Part shown: positions 9,640-28,396 of the stretch, piece after piece
Layout: each line of letters begins with the position of its first letter
How positions within the stretch are numbered: the stretch's first letter is position 1
Translations under genes and position numbers: made by a program
Assembly (NCBI GenBank): GCA_029204225.1
Contig: CM055097.1
Location: forward strand, 27,189,039-27,253,038
Length of the DNA: 64,000 nt
Origin: Diphasiastrum complanatum
Taxonomy: Eukaryota; Streptophyta; Lycopodiopsida; Lycopodiales; Lycopodiaceae
Direction of reading: 5' to 3'
Notes under the pieces: model-generated
Told to the model about the DNA's origin: nothing
What the model saw: only the letters and a program-made list of their open reading frames with translations
The model's database searches: none

Positions 9640-10140
9640 GCATTAAAATTTCTCCGATACGATATTCAAATCATTTTTCAATGTCACATTTAATTCATGA
9701 GAAAGTCATAGTAACCAGATTAGGTTATTGTGCATACTATAATTCTATAATTATAACTAGTCTAGTTAACAAATTTCATTATACTAACCAACATAGTCAA
9801 TCAAATTTAACTTGAGGTATTGATGTCAGGCAGATTAGCACATGTTGGGCAAGAAGAGCCAACCAATGGGATATAGCCATGTTGTCCGACGTTGAAGTTC
9901 AAAGTTTGCTATAATTTATTTTTACTTTCCAATTGTTCTAGGCTACGTTGCGTAGATTTGAAATGTGTGCATTTTTATTGGCCCAAGTGGTGGTCGAAAC
10001 GAAAAAAAATAAAAGTATCTTTACAAAGACTCATTTTTTATTTTGAAATTTCTCTAATGGGAGCTAAAGGGTGTCACACAAAAGCAATATCGCTTGAAAA
10101 TATGACAAAAAAAGTGAAAATGGCCTCGTGACTGAGTGCC
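9640..10140. other. no gene recognised
   Basis: AT-rich sequence. Short open frames lack motifs and credible splice context. Confidence 0.5.
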
Positions 10141-10149
10141 TTATACCTA

Positions 10150-10405
10150 GGACTTCACACGTGTGGTCCGTAGTGTCACACGTATGAAACAGAGTATGGA
10201 CGTTTCATCAATTGACACGTGTCATCACCACAGGCTCGCACATGTGGGATTCCTCCAACCAATGGCATATTGACATGTGTCATGGTACAGACGAATCATC
10301 CATTGACATGTGTCATGTTGTGTGCAGGTTCGCACGTGTGTGTGCCTTGGAAACAATGTGGTATTGACACATGGCAAATTGACTATTGACTTGCACATGT
10401 GAAAA
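10150..10405. repeat. cluster of CACGTG/CATGTG palindromes
   Basis: Seven dyads in about 250 bp: TGACACGTGTCA at 10213-10224, TGACATGTGTCA at 10271-10282 and 10304-10315, and looser ACACGTGTGG/GCACATGTGG forms near 10156, 10239, 10332 and 10393. Neighbouring words (CCAATGGCATATTGAC, GGTTCGCAC) recur, so the cluster looks like a diverged tandem repeat. CACGTG is the plant G-box core. Confidence 0.6.
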
Positions 10406-10889
10406 AAAACTATAAAATGCACGATCCTTGATCATTTTTTTGGCATTTTTCCCTTGATTTTTGCAAATATCACTTTTGTGTGTGCCTAACATTCCTGGTC
10501 TGAGACCCAGAACATTGCACGCACACACAAGAAATATTAGCCTCCCTAGAGTCCGTACATATTGGTTTTGAGATTTATTTCCTCTACTCTCCTAAACCCC
10601 ATTTTAATCTGCCTCCATTCATGCTGCATCTTTACTCGCGTTGTCGCGCAGTCTGCATATTTACATGTAAATTCTCACAGGCGAAGAAAAGGCGAAAGAG
10701 TCGTAACACTGTGTTTTTACATGTGTTTTGGTGACAGGCGAAAAAGGCGACACCGTCTTACAAAATGTCGAAGGTGCCCCAGAAGGCAAAGGCACCCTGT
10801 AATCAAATCCCATGGCATTTCGTCAGAGTGACACATTTTTCACATGTTCACCAACGATCATTTCAGCGAAGGCTGAAGTCGCACCCTTT

Positions 10890-11438
10890 GTAGAGACCCG
10901 ATTTCGTCCGCTATTGTCTTGTGCTCTACCGCATTATTGACATGTATATTTGATATACCTAATCTGATAACAGCCTTTTGTTCTGCGTTTAGATCTGTGT
11001 CAATATTGCTATGCTTATTCTTCATTCTGTCTGATTTCCTGATTGCTCAATTTGGCAATCTGATTTTAGACGACTAATATTTAGTCTTGCCTTTCGCGAA
11101 TCATTCGCGACTGATTATCAATCAAGCTCAGTCTCTCTCTTCGCGAATCATTTGCGACAAATAATTTGTCTAGATAATCGCGACAAATTATTCTTCTGGT
11201 TTCCTATTAACGTTTGGCTACGTAATCAGAACGACCATGATTTCTATCATTAACACCCTGTTCGATCTGGTAGGCGTAGTCATGCTTAGGGAGAGTCTTA
11301 TAGCTCATTTCGCTGCACATGAACACTTTTCGTTCGAGTTCATTTTCTTGTTCGTTTTTTTTTCGTGTTCGTATTCTTTTTCGAGCTATTTTCGTTTCTC
11401 ACACACGACACCCTCTTAATCCCCTCTTTCTCCCAACA
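10890..11438 (+). repeat. probable copia LTR (plus orientation)
   Basis: The sequence ends CCCAACA immediately before a PBS at 11439. The left limit is a guess at TGTAGAGACC (10890). Repeated TTCGCGAATCATT and CGACAAAT words resemble the composition of the element 2 LTR. Confidence 0.45.
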
Positions 11439-11451
11439 TGGTATCAAAGCC
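11439..11451 (+). other. primer binding site (tRNA-Met type)
   Basis: TGGTATCAAAGCC directly after the LTR end CAACA. Confidence 0.75.
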
Positions 11452-11489
11452 ATTTTCGTAGCCTAATAAGCTTCCATAGTATCCTTCGC

Positions 11490-11626
11490 TGAAGGATGCC
11501 AAGTATTTTATAACTTTTATTGATGAACCAGAAGGACTATGGTGTATTTTATAAAGAAGAAATCAGAAGCCTTCAACTGCTTCAGAACCTTCAAGGAGTG
11601 TGCAAGGAAGGAGTCACCATTCTTAA
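11490..11626 (+). pseudogene. copia integrase fragment joined to an LTR leader
   Basis: The plus strand encodes DAKYFITFIDE, then after a frameshift YFIKKKSEAFNCFRTFKEC. This is the copia integrase core segment around the first catalytic region (KYFVTFIDDxSR...YFLKxKSEA). It lies only about 50 bp after a PBS, so gag and protease have been deleted. Confidence 0.7.
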
Positions 11627-11649
11627 ATGGCATGGTTTCATTTTGAAAA

Positions 11650-12400
11650 AATCATTATGCTTTTGGCCTCTCCCACTAATTATGAGATTTAATTGATATG
11701 TTGTAATTTGGCTTTCCCCATCAGTCCGGGCCTCGACAATTAGTGTGTGTATGGCTATGCATAGTTGAGCATGTAGTGTGTGTATGTCTGTGTAATCAAC
11801 GTTGATTGAATGTGTGTGTGACATGTGTATTTGAATACTAATCACCTAACATCAATTATCTCATATTTTAAAATTACTCTCAAAGCACTCACCGACAAAA
11901 ATCACAAATTTGACACCATGGAAAATAAATCACACACCCTCAGATTGTCAATCACAATTCCAAATTGTCTACAATTTTCATTCAAAAACTTCAGTCATGA
12001 ATGTCTGTGTGTACATCAGGGTATCCAAAAATTGCTAAAAGGAACCAAGTCTCACAATCGAAACTTTCTTATAAAATAACCTAATATTACAAATCAACTC
12101 CTCTACATCTACAACCAACTACCATCTTGTTGGAATAAAGTATCCATCCTGCTGCTACTTGTATAAAAACATTTAAATACTTGTATCACCCACACTATGC
12201 TACATGTATGAACATCCTCCCAGAAACAAAACAACTCCATCACCTCTTGCACGAACGTTGCGTAGTCTATCACAACTTTCACTATCTGCAAAAACATAAT
12301 ATGTATCAATCAAACATGCAAAATGAAAATACAAACCACATTTTTAAAACGAATAACATGCCCTATTTCCAAAATTTATTCTTAGTCTTAAAGCTTTACT
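11650..12400. other. no gene recognised
   Basis: AT-rich unassigned sequence with a TG-rich patch near 11740-11825. Confidence 0.5.
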
Positions 12401-12602
12401 GTAACTCTAACATTAACCCTACCCTACAGCTCAACCCTACACCCTAAATCCTAATCCTTATAGCTCATCGTAACCTAACCCTATGGCTCATCCCAACCTA
12501 AACCTTAATAATGGGAACTCATCTAATCCCTAACCCTATAGATCTCTGAACTTATAGCTCATTCTAACCCTGTAGCTCATCATAACCCTAACCCATTAGC
12601 TT
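12400..12602. repeat. degenerate telomere-like repeat array
   Basis: Many CCCTAA/ACCCTA words (plant telomere unit CCCTAAA) alternate with TAGCTCATC(G/A)TAACC, giving a diverged composite unit of roughly 25-35 bp. It is interstitial, with no perfect run of telomere units. Confidence 0.6.
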
Positions 12603-12604
12603 AT

Positions 12605-13285
12605 CATTTTACCACTGTTGTCTCATCAATGAAGCTTCTTGGGTAGTTCTTTGAACTCTTTCCATCTTTCATGCATGGGGCATTTGGAAGGGATGCTCTG
12701 CATGGACCATGCATCATACAACTCTTCACTATCTCATATAGTATCCGATCTTCCTCCCTCTTTGGAATCTCCGCACACACTAACTGTACCTTGCATTATG
12801 CAACCATAAACCATAAATATCACTTCAAACATACAAAGAAAGACAACCAAAGTTTAGTTCAAGACGAAGAGAGCAAAACAACAAATATTCGATAGTTGCG
12901 TGCAAGGTAATACCTTTTGAAGATTAAGGATGTCCTTAATGATTTGGGACCATGATCTTATTATAAATTCTAGAAGGATATCACAAAGTATAATACAATT
13001 GGCAAATTTAAAATCGTTCAAACAATGATTACAAGTATATTCTTAAAGAGCAAAAATTGTTATTTTGAGTCCAATATTTGAATAACCAATATCTCGTAAA
13101 AAAAATCGAAAGATTCTTGATTGATATAGAGTCAATGTCAGGGAGACTTAAGGTGTCATAGAATTTAATTTCGTGTTCCCTTCTAAAAGAAGATTACGAT
13201 CTATATGCACCTTTCAAATAGCTCTTTTTGACTAAAGTTGGGATCACAAACAATGTGTTGTGTTTCTAAGGCAACCCACCCTACA
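12605..13285. other. no gene recognised
   Basis: Unassigned AT-rich sequence. The open frame from 12671 has no recognisable motif. Confidence 0.5.
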
Positions 13286-13329
13286 CATACATACATTCAA
13301 CATAGATATTCAGAAACACATAAACACAT

Positions 13330-13440
<111 letters not shown>

Positions 13441-13526
13441 ATGCATAGACATACATTCAACTTACATATTCACAAACACATCAACACATGCATATGACAC
13501 AGACATACAAACCACAAACACATAAA

Positions 13527-13684
<158 letters not shown>

Positions 13685-13860
13685 CGATCACATGAGAAAA
13701 CAATCCACAATTTGCCTCTTGCCATCGTCAAAAGCATCTCCCGCCACCCAAAATGCCCTCCTGTCCAAAATGCAAACCATCCACAATCGACATCTGAATA
13801 AAACACAAACCATCTGCAATCAACGTCCGGCCGCCCATCAATGACGGGCATAGCCACTAG

Positions 13861-13883
13861 TGTGTGTGTGTGTGTGTGTGTGT
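13861..13883. repeat. (TG)n microsatellite
   Basis: Eleven TG units; third dinucleotide array within 550 bp. Confidence 0.95.
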
Positions 13884-14214
13884 AGGGATAGTGACTATCA
13901 CTATCAAATTAGTTAAATAGATAGTATTTGTAATGCTAAAACTAGTTTAAGCAAGTAACTAGCTTTATTTTAGGTACAATAATGAAAAATGAGATAGTCA
14001 ACAATATTTAATTCAAGCTAGGATCAAGTCGACAAATTTGTAGATTCAACTCGAGCTAAAGTTGATTCAACAAAGCATTGAGTTCGACTCGATAGTTGTT
14101 TAAATTGAATTTATTCGACACCCTTTGTTGAGTCTTATTCAAATATTCTCGAATGCTCACCTATTGTGATTGTCGTGTATTTCTGTAGATTGTTTGATAA
14201 ATCAAGTAATTATG

Positions 14215-14875
14215 TGTGAAAGATTTCAAGTAGTTCAGTCAATATCGGTCATAGTTTGATAAATTGCCAAATACACAATTGAGGCCAATTTTCATATTAG
14301 ACTTAGAGTTTGACTTTTTCAAAGTTATATTAGTCTAAAAGCATTTGAATAAACACTTTTGGAAAGTGTGGAAAAGTATAGAATACGAGTTTTTGGTAGA
14401 TTCAATTTGAGTAGTAGAGACATTGAATCTAGTCACAATAATAGTAGGGTTTTTCATTATGGAGGGAAACCAAAGTTTGAAATTAGGTTTGGACCTACTA
14501 TAAAAGGATGTAACTCACGGAAAGAGGAGACATTCTCTCTCTTATCTCATTTCATGCTTATACATGGTTCTCTTGGGTTCATCTATCCATTGGTGCACTA
14601 TATTTGTTCTATCTTGCAATCTTGTGTGTAGAATGCTTATTTTATTCTATTTGTAGATCCACACGTGTGAAATACAATAGCTTACTATTTTTTGTACAGA
14701 GAGCAACTTCATCATATCTTATGTTTGATGTTTGATCAGGTTCTTAGTGAGTTTGCATCTCTTTCATTAAGTAGATGTTGATTTTTCGACATTGGCAAGA
14801 TTGGTTGAGTTGATCTATTTCTAACCAAAAATTAGGTTATGGATTTGGATCTTGATTGATCCCAAATTCTTCACA
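14215..14875 (+). mobile_element. solo LTR of the element 1 family
   Basis: A 661 bp LTR with ends TGTGAAAGATTT and TTCTTCACA, homologous to the element 1 LTR in the opposite orientation (shared ACACGTGTGAAATACA, TATAAAAGGATGTAACTC, TTGAATAAACACTTTT). The 5 bp duplication TTATG is exact at 14210-14214 and 14876-14880, and no PBS or coding sequence follows. This is the expected product of LTR-LTR recombination. Confidence 0.88.
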
Positions 14876-14880
14876 TTATG

Positions 14881-17570
14881 TAGGAATTTATTACATTTTA
14901 AATAACAAATGGATCTAGGTTAACTATTGGATTAGAGAGTAACAGAACATCAAATAGTCCCTCTTGACAAGTCAAGACCAAACCCTTTGAATTTATAGCA
15001 TAACAGGTTACAATATAGTCGTATAAAGTTTAACAGGACAGAGTACAGAAAGTGAAGCCAGTTTTAGAACACCCAGTTGTTACCTATCACCATCCCACAA
15101 AACAAAACCGCATGAGTTAGTCAAGTGAGGAAGATAGGTGTCATAGCTGAGCATCAGTTGTTATCCATGTTTGAAACAAGATTCACTACTTTACCAGCCC
15201 GATTGCAATTACAAAAAGTACGTCCAATCTTCCCTATCAGGCATTTCATAAATAGGGTAGATGCCATACTTATCAGTACAAGAGCAAGAAGAATGTATTA
15301 TGTTCATATGAGCATTCAGTATGCAAGCAGCCATTCTACCCTTCACAGATGACAAGAAACTTGACATTGGTATCGGTGCTAGGTACTAGGGCAGATCCGT
15401 GCCATACTAGCCCCAGACATTCCCACGAAAATTGTAGGGAGTCCAGGCACCTTATAGTCTGGACAAATCCATGTCATTCAACCCCACCACGGTTGAGTTC
15501 TTACTGAGTAATTAGCTTATTTTAAAAGCAACCGCACTTAAGTCAATTAAATCACAACCTTGCTATACGCATTATGAATAAACACTTTGTTAAATGACAG
15601 ACATATGACGTAAGTAGTATTATGACAATGCTTTCAAAAAACACCATTCTACGCATATAGCTAACTCTCACAAGCATGAATTGCATAGTCCTGCCGAGTA
15701 GGGAGGCATTCAATTATTATTACCTTCTATATTTACATACCTAGATACGAGGCGAAGTGATATCCTGCGAGCTACCCATCTCCAGTTGCTTAAGGCCGGG
15801 TCCTCTTTTTGTACTATTAATTTTCAAACCGAGAAGACCGAGTTAAATGTGGTGTGTATTCTTAATAGGCGTATCGTGTCACTACTCAACTAGGAGTCTT
15901 TGATAATGCCATTCTTATTATAGTATGCTATTATCATAGCTACTACTATATAAGCCTTCATAGTATGCATACTAGTGTATTCAAGTAATAGCGTAATCAT
16001 TCTGGTATCACTCCTTTTTCTCATTATATTATAGTTAAACCATCATCACCATTGAGAAAATGAAAAACAAAGCTAATATCACGTGTTACTTACACTTGAA
16101 GAGCAAGTATATACCTCATATCCAGTCAAGCTTAATAAGCATTGCTTTAACCACAAAGAGAGCACTATGGTAGCTTTTGTTGAGTAACAAAATGCAATTC
16201 CAAGGCATGCATGCACATTGCTCATAACCATAGCATGTAGTATGAGCATACTAGAAAACTCGCAATGGTCCATCGCTACTCATAGCGCGATCTATACACG
16301 TGGATTCAAGGCATGCATGTATACAAACAGTGACCAGAACATAAAGTGCAAGAGTAATAGTATTCAGCAGGACTTTGGGTATCTAGATGTGATTCTGGAT
16401 TGTAATCTAATGTTTTTGTAGTTGAAGATGATTGTCATTTGATATGCTTTCTGTCTTTAATTACCAGTGGTTTATAGAACTTGAATATCTCGCATTTCAA
16501 TTAAAGAATCATGATTGGAGAGTATTCCTAAAATCCAGTATTTTCCTGTTGGGAAAGATTTTGGAATGATTCTTACTTTTCCTGAGTTATGTGGAACATA
16601 CACTCCAGTATCCTGTAAATGATTAAGTATGATTTTGACTCCAAGAAATTATGATTGATGGACCATATGAATCTAAATATTTATGATTGACGAATCATAA
16701 ATAGATACTTAATTATTGTCAGAGGATTATAAGGAATTGTAATGATTCTTAAGTGTGATGATTAATTCTTGATCTATTATTTGAGTAAGAATTTGAATCA
16801 GTGTTTTTGAATCTCTCTACTCCGGTGTTATATTTGAGGACCTATAGATCTCATAGGCATTCTCACAAGATAAGTTATCTTATTTGTGGAGAATTAATTA
16901 ATCTAGTGGATGCTATTCTACTACAGTTTATGGTCTGCAGATGCTTGAGTACAGTTCTTCATCTAAGTGGATCTCCAGTTATCTTAGGAGAAAACAAGTC
17001 TATTAAGATGAATGAATGCTATTTTCTTGCATTTGGTGCTAGAAACAGGAGCATTTAACTCAAAAGAGTATCTGCGTTACTCAGAGTTGAGTTTTAATCA
17101 TTCTATATCTTAATGATTCTCCTAGAGATTTTAGCTAAATAAATTATCATATCTTAGAATTTGGATTCTAAGGATATTTGTACTTGAAAGCTTATGAATT
17201 ATATGTCAGAGTTGTGGATAATTTCATATTGGTAATTGCAATTATTTTAATATTTCTTTAACTTTAATTTCTTAAGCTAGGTTATTTCACCCAGTGTTTC
17301 ATGTAAGTGTTTTACATGAAGGTGATGTTACTAACTTGTGATGAATGTAACCCAGATGGAAAATTTATCGCTTAGTGTACTTTTCAAACCTGAGTTGTAC
17401 TCCAGTGTAGAGATTATCATTTGGAAGATAGGATTATCTCTGAGTACTTGTTTGAAGTGAAAGTTTAATTAAGGAGAATGATTTTCTAGGTTGATATTTA
17501 AAGTTCAAGGAACTATTATTCTTTCCTGTTTAGAGAGCTTCTAAGAATAGAAGCAGTTTAAGGAGAGAAG
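14881..17570. other. no gene recognised; old repeat-like sequence
   Basis: Short open frames only, none with a family motif. Sequence around 15360-15840 is less AT-rich and resembles LTR or leader sequence, but has no paired copy in the window. Confidence 0.45.
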
Positions 17571-17826
17571 AATGTTATGTCCATGGCCAATAAGTAGGAT
17601 TCAGTATACTCCTAGTCTTGGATACATGGTACTCTAGTAAATCAAGCTGTTAGTTATGCCACGTCATGCTGGATGTGACCCGAAAGTAACTAATATCCTT
17701 GTGAGGCCCAGAACACACTAAATGGAGTTTAGACAAGGTATGAGACAATGTATGCATGTGTAGAGTTATCAATAGCAATTCTATGAATAGATGGTCCATG
17801 CTTAGGACTCTATTCTAGGGGAATCT

Positions 17827-18351
17827 ATGTATAGGGAACTTAGGGCTATGAGTGGCTATGTGCCCAGGTTGCTTTTGGCTCTATATATTGAGGCCAAACT
17901 CGCCCTACTCCTCATTGTGATCATTGATTCATTGCTAGGGTTTCACTCTACATTCATGCTTCTTATTCCTTGGCTTGGGGTGAAGTTTCTAGAGTTGATT
18001 GGTTGCTTCTACTTGGTTGGGTGGTTGCTCCATAGTGTGTTTTCCATTGTGGTTTATCTTGTAAGTAGGATCTTAGAGAGCTTCCCTTATATAATGGATC
18101 AAATCAATATCCATACTCCAAATTGGCCAATAATCCACCAAAAATACAGTTGGACAATTGTAGTAGATTTCAATGGAGCCCTACAAGACTATGGATACGA
18201 GTATAGGCATTCACCAGATCCAACCGTTAAGCAGACGACTATTTTTACGAACAATTTGACCAAGTTGGCATCTGTTATTGCCTACTCACCTTGGCTTTCA
18301 ATCCAAATGTCCCTATGGCATCCGACAAGGTTCAAGGTCAATTGCCAATAG
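17827..18351 (+). CDS. unrecognised 174-codon ORF with hydrophobic N-terminal half
   Basis: The ATG at 17827 opens a frame of 174 codons. Residues ~14-36 and ~40-85 are strongly hydrophobic (ALLLIVIIDSLLG, FYLVGWLLHSVFSIVVYLV); the rest is polar. A TATA-like CTATATATTG lies inside the frame near 17880, and the surrounding sequence looks like an LTR promoter region. The frame is more likely fortuitous than a gene, and no family was recognised. Confidence 0.2.
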   Translation: MYRELRAMSGYVPRLLLALYIEAKLALLLIVIIDSLLGFHSTFMLLIPWLGVKFLELIGCFYLVGWLLHSVFSIVVYLVSRILESFPYIMDQINIHTPNWPIIHQKYSWTIVVDFNGALQDYGYEYRHSPDPTVKQTTIFTNNLTKLASVIAYSPWLSIQMSLWHPTRFKVNCQ

Positions 18352-20477
18352 CCAGAATGTACTATCGAGCTACGATGTTGGGTGGCTTGTGGGAGTCCAT
18401 ATTTACAACATGGACAATCTCAAATTGGATTTCAGGCACAAATAAATGCTTTCTTGATTAATTGTGCACATACGAGAATAATCTCACTATGACCTAGTAC
18501 ATAAACACATTCTTACCTGGTAGATTCCTCTAGAACCCACATATGTTACTCACATATCTCACTGAGATCTTGTAACTCAACTACAAAATATTTTCTATTT
18601 CTCATGAGTAAATAACATCCGAGAAATCTCTGAGACGAATTCAATCTCAATAGTTTTCCAATCCAGTTTTTTTTAATAGCATAATTTCTTCCACTCAAAC
18701 AACCTCTCTCTAATCTTAGTACTAAAACTAAGATTAGGTTGTTTCAATACAGAACTCTCAAACTTAAATTCTAACCAAACTTACTTCTATTCCAATCAAA
18801 ATGGAATTAGGAACTTTCAACCTTTTACTGTACTACTTATAGATAATTATTCAAATTCCAAATCTGTTCTAGTTCCAGATTGTCCACACAATCCCTAGAG
18901 AATTTCTCATATTCGAAAAGTTTCAACTAGGCATCTTACTCTGAATCTATTCGAAATTCCTTTCAGATCCAATCTTATTTCTATACCACAGTTGGTTCTT
19001 TTCCGAAAACTACGCAACCAAAAAATTCCCAAAAAGAATTTTATTCCACCACTTCATCCCTCCTTTTAAAGAAAGTATAAATTTCAATAAAAGTTAACTA
19101 GAAAGATGATATATGAAAATATCTAAATCCAAGAAAAGTCAGTAATAAGTGCTTCCACTAAATAATTTCACTTCATTACAAACATGACTTCTCCATCAAA
19201 TATTTTCAATCTGAGTGATAGAAACCACTACTCCATCGAAATCCATTTATGCAACCGAGAAATTATATGGTTTAAGAGATTGAAACATTTTAATCTTAGA
19301 ATTTATCTGAATTCCAAGTCTATTCACACAAGTAGTAATTTATATGACATAACAATCTTTCAGAAGAATAACTTCATGCTGGAAAGAATCATATAAATAG
19401 TCTGATGTCTTTTAAGAAATTATAAAAAATTACAGGATTAATTAAGAAAGTGAGAAATAGATTTGAGGGCCTCTAATTTTTTAAATAATGAGATACCATA
19501 TTAGGATCTAGATTAAACCTCAAAATTTCCCAAAATACCCCACATTTGATCGAATGGTTTTCTTCTTTCCCATATCGCGACTAGGTACTAAACACCCCAT
19601 TGATCATCAGATCTTTACAGTCCCAGAATTTTCTTTCCAAAATTACTGATGTCCCATACCATCAGTTTTTCCTTCCAAAAAACCCTTAACTGTGGTGCAT
19701 AAGCCAACTTAGCAGCATCAATATCCTCCTCATAGGGTCCAAACTGTTGCTGCCAAAAGTAGGTCTAGACTCAAACTCAGGGAATAAATCATTCAAGACC
19801 ACACTTCTTAATACACAGTAGGCCTTTTGTGTAGACAGTGAGGATTCAACATCCGAAAAAATACATTACTGAAGCAGAAGATATAGTTGTCTGAAAATTT
19901 TCCAATGTAGTGAGCAAGAGACATATCAAGCCTAGGTTCTTCACAAGAACAACACCCTCTCTCAATGCAAAATAGTCAATCTCTACCGCATAGTGCATTA
20001 CATTGGAGAAGAATGTCATAATTACAATGAACAACACATTAAGAAATGAGAATAAACTTGCATGAGAACATTTTCAAACAAAGAACTTGTCTAAGTTCCT
20101 ACATCCTCTTCTTCAGTGGTTGCAAACTCAATTGTCTTGTCTTTGTAGCTTGTCTTTGTAGGGCATCTCAATGCCACCAGATGGTTATTTCTCAAACGGT
20201 TTTCTCTCAACCAACGATGGTTGTAGATTCTTCAAATCACATAGTACCTTTGCTAGAGCTTCCTCAGTAGTATCTGTGGCTTGTCCAATCAAATGTTGAG
20301 ATGTGTCACATGGTACATAGTGGTCAAAAGTTGTATTCTCATTTTGCAATTTTACCAGTCCTACCAACATCTCATCTTATGCAAAAAATACTACTCCTAT
20401 CCATTAATAATCACTAGAGCAAGGTCACATATGCACAACATCAAATCTGTCTCGTTGACATTTTCCAGTTGACCGGA
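18352..20477. other. no gene recognised
   Basis: AT-rich sequence with only short open frames. Nothing assignable. Confidence 0.45.
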
Positions 20478-21164
20478 TGTTGATGTCAACTTTCCTTCTC
20501 AGTGGTTTATTTTTCCTCTACTCTAGACTCATCCGTGTGAGAAATATGGCAAAATATAGCTTGATTAGGCCAAATTTATGTACATAATGTGATTTCACAT
20601 GTGGAGCATGTTCCCACATGTGAAGGATAGGCTAGGCTATCTTGTACATAATCTCAAGAGCCATTAAGGAAAATAGGCAAGTTTTCGAAGGTAAAATTCT
20701 TATATTCTAGCTTTTTTCAAGAGGTGCAATTTGATTGGATAGCCATAGATTTGTATGAGACCTTAAGAGGAGCCAAAGGACAAGTGGATGTACTCCCACA
20801 TGTGTGAAATAGGTCAGGTCAGTCCAAGCCTCAAGCTCTTTTTATATACTCCAATTTAAAGAGATCTTGAGGATTTTGCATCAAGCTTGTGTCTCTCTCT
20901 CTTTGCATGCATTTTGGTGGTTCTAGTGCTTCAATTAGTGTTATTACCTTTCTATGAGGTCTCTCTCTGTACATTAGGTTGTGGCTCACATGTGTCAGGC
21001 CTATTTGATCAATAACACTTTGCTTTAGATTGCTCTTGCTTATAGACCTACATTGTGTCAATTCTGGGTGCTAACTTTGATGGAGAGGTTGATAGTAATG
21101 CAACCAATCACTCTTGTGGATTGAATGAATCCATTTTTGATCCTAATTTTACTTTCCTTTAACA
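20478..21164 (+). repeat. possible LTR followed by degenerate PBS
   Basis: Candidate LTR from TGTTGATG to TTTAACA, with a TATA-like TTTTTATATACT near 20840, followed by TGGAATCAGAGAC (21165-21177), one mismatch from the tRNA-Met PBS core. Downstream, CATGGAAGTATGCAAGA near 21313 resembles the NYxxWKxxM block of copia gag, but no long frame survives. Confidence 0.4.
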
Positions 21165-21177
21165 TGGAATCAGAGAC

Positions 21178-22717
21178 AAGTACAAGAGGATGAGTGCTTA
21201 ATCAAGATTTGAGCCCAAAAGTAGCTAGTTTTGGAGGGGAGAGCTTCTAACATTTAATAAAATTGGAAATTTGAGATCAATCATTGTTTTTGAGCCTTAG
21301 GTATCTTACCACACATGGAAGTATGCAAGACTAGAGAGGAGGCCATTTCTCGAATTAATATCAAATTAGGATGTTATGAGGTTTTTTCTACATTGTGTAG
21401 AAAAATCAATAGAGATTTCAAATCTATGGGTAAATTTGAGATTGGATCATCAAATATAATGTTTCATCTAAGAGTTTTAGGTCTCTAGAAAGTGTGTTTT
21501 TAGTTTTGATCAGAGATAAAAACGTGGAGAGAAGGATAGATCTTGTGTTGCTTATGGGGGTTGGTCAAAATTCTCAATTTTTGTGTGTAGAATTGACATG
21601 TGATTGTATGAAGCTCAAATTGACTCTAGCCAAGATTTATTTGTGAGAGCGTGCTACAAGACCATACCGGTACCAGCCCAACAGTACTTCTAGGTGCAGC
21701 TAACCATAGGAAGACAAAGCTAGTCTGATCCACCCATCCAGTGCACTCTCTTATAGAATGCCCCTTCTAGCCCAGTGCGAGTTTGCAAGCATGCGATAGG
21801 TGGTAGTTGTTGCCGACACCCACCATTTATGTTGCATGCATGCATGGGTTACTGATGCATGTGGAGTCCCAGCCCATTACTGAAGGACTGCATGGCCCCC
21901 TATTGTCATGCATGTATTTGCATGGGCATTACTGGCCCTCATACTTACTACATGGTATGCATGCATGCCTCTGACTCACAATGTCCTCTACCTTTGGTGG
22001 TTAGCTATACCAAGAATTACAGTTGGGGTAGGTATTGTTACGATCTCGTAACACTCCCTCCCCCTTATGAGTTGTCTTGGTCCTCTAAGACAAAATCTGG
22101 ATATAGCTGTTGAAGTATACTACCCTTTTCCCAAGTAACATTATCAACTGGTTGATCCTTTCACTTGATTAAATATTTTTGATATAGGGTATGACAGGTC
22201 TGCGTCTCCCTAGAACTAATAATGATGTTTGGCTCATGTGGAAGTTGTTAAGAGTCCATGAGGGGACAGGCTAACAATAAGATTCAAATGTTAACATTAG
22301 GAAAATTTTTGGTTTGAAACTCATTGAAATGTCTACTTGCGGTTTGGACGCATCTTTCATTAGTGCACAAAATCAAGATCTTGCAATACAAAAGAGCTAT
22401 TGAAATTGATGGCATCAATTGCTTATTCTTTTAATCTGGATCAATCTTAGATTACTTGCCATAGCAACGATAGAGGCTAAAGAAAAATATTTCATTACAA
22501 AAGATATAGCAGGGACTTTCTAAACTTGCAGTTCTTTTTTTGTGTCACAACATTAGCAACTATTTGGTTGTTATAAACACCATTTACAAGATGAAATGGC
22601 CAATTCAGAGCAATCTCCTAGTATTTCATGACTTCACCATTATTGGGATTTGAGACATGACAACTTGGTAATTGTAGGCATCACTCTAATTTCATGATGA
22701 TAATTGCAGGCATAATA

Positions 22718-22720
<3 letters not shown>
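21178..22720. other. probable decayed element interior; no intact gene
   Basis: Only short frames. A patch rich in GCATGCATG words lies at about 21790-21970. Confidence 0.4.

Positions 22721-22721
<1 letters not shown>

Positions 22722-22789
<68 letters not shown>
22722..22789. repeat. (TA)n microsatellite
   Basis: About 67 bp of alternating AT. Confidence 0.97.
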
Positions 22790-28380
<5,591 letters not shown>

Positions 28381-28396
28381 CCAGTTGGCTGTAGTC

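Noticed and set aside
22722-22789. Possible origin or matrix attachment site at the (TA)n tract
   Set aside because: A simple microsatellite explains it; nothing else supports a function.
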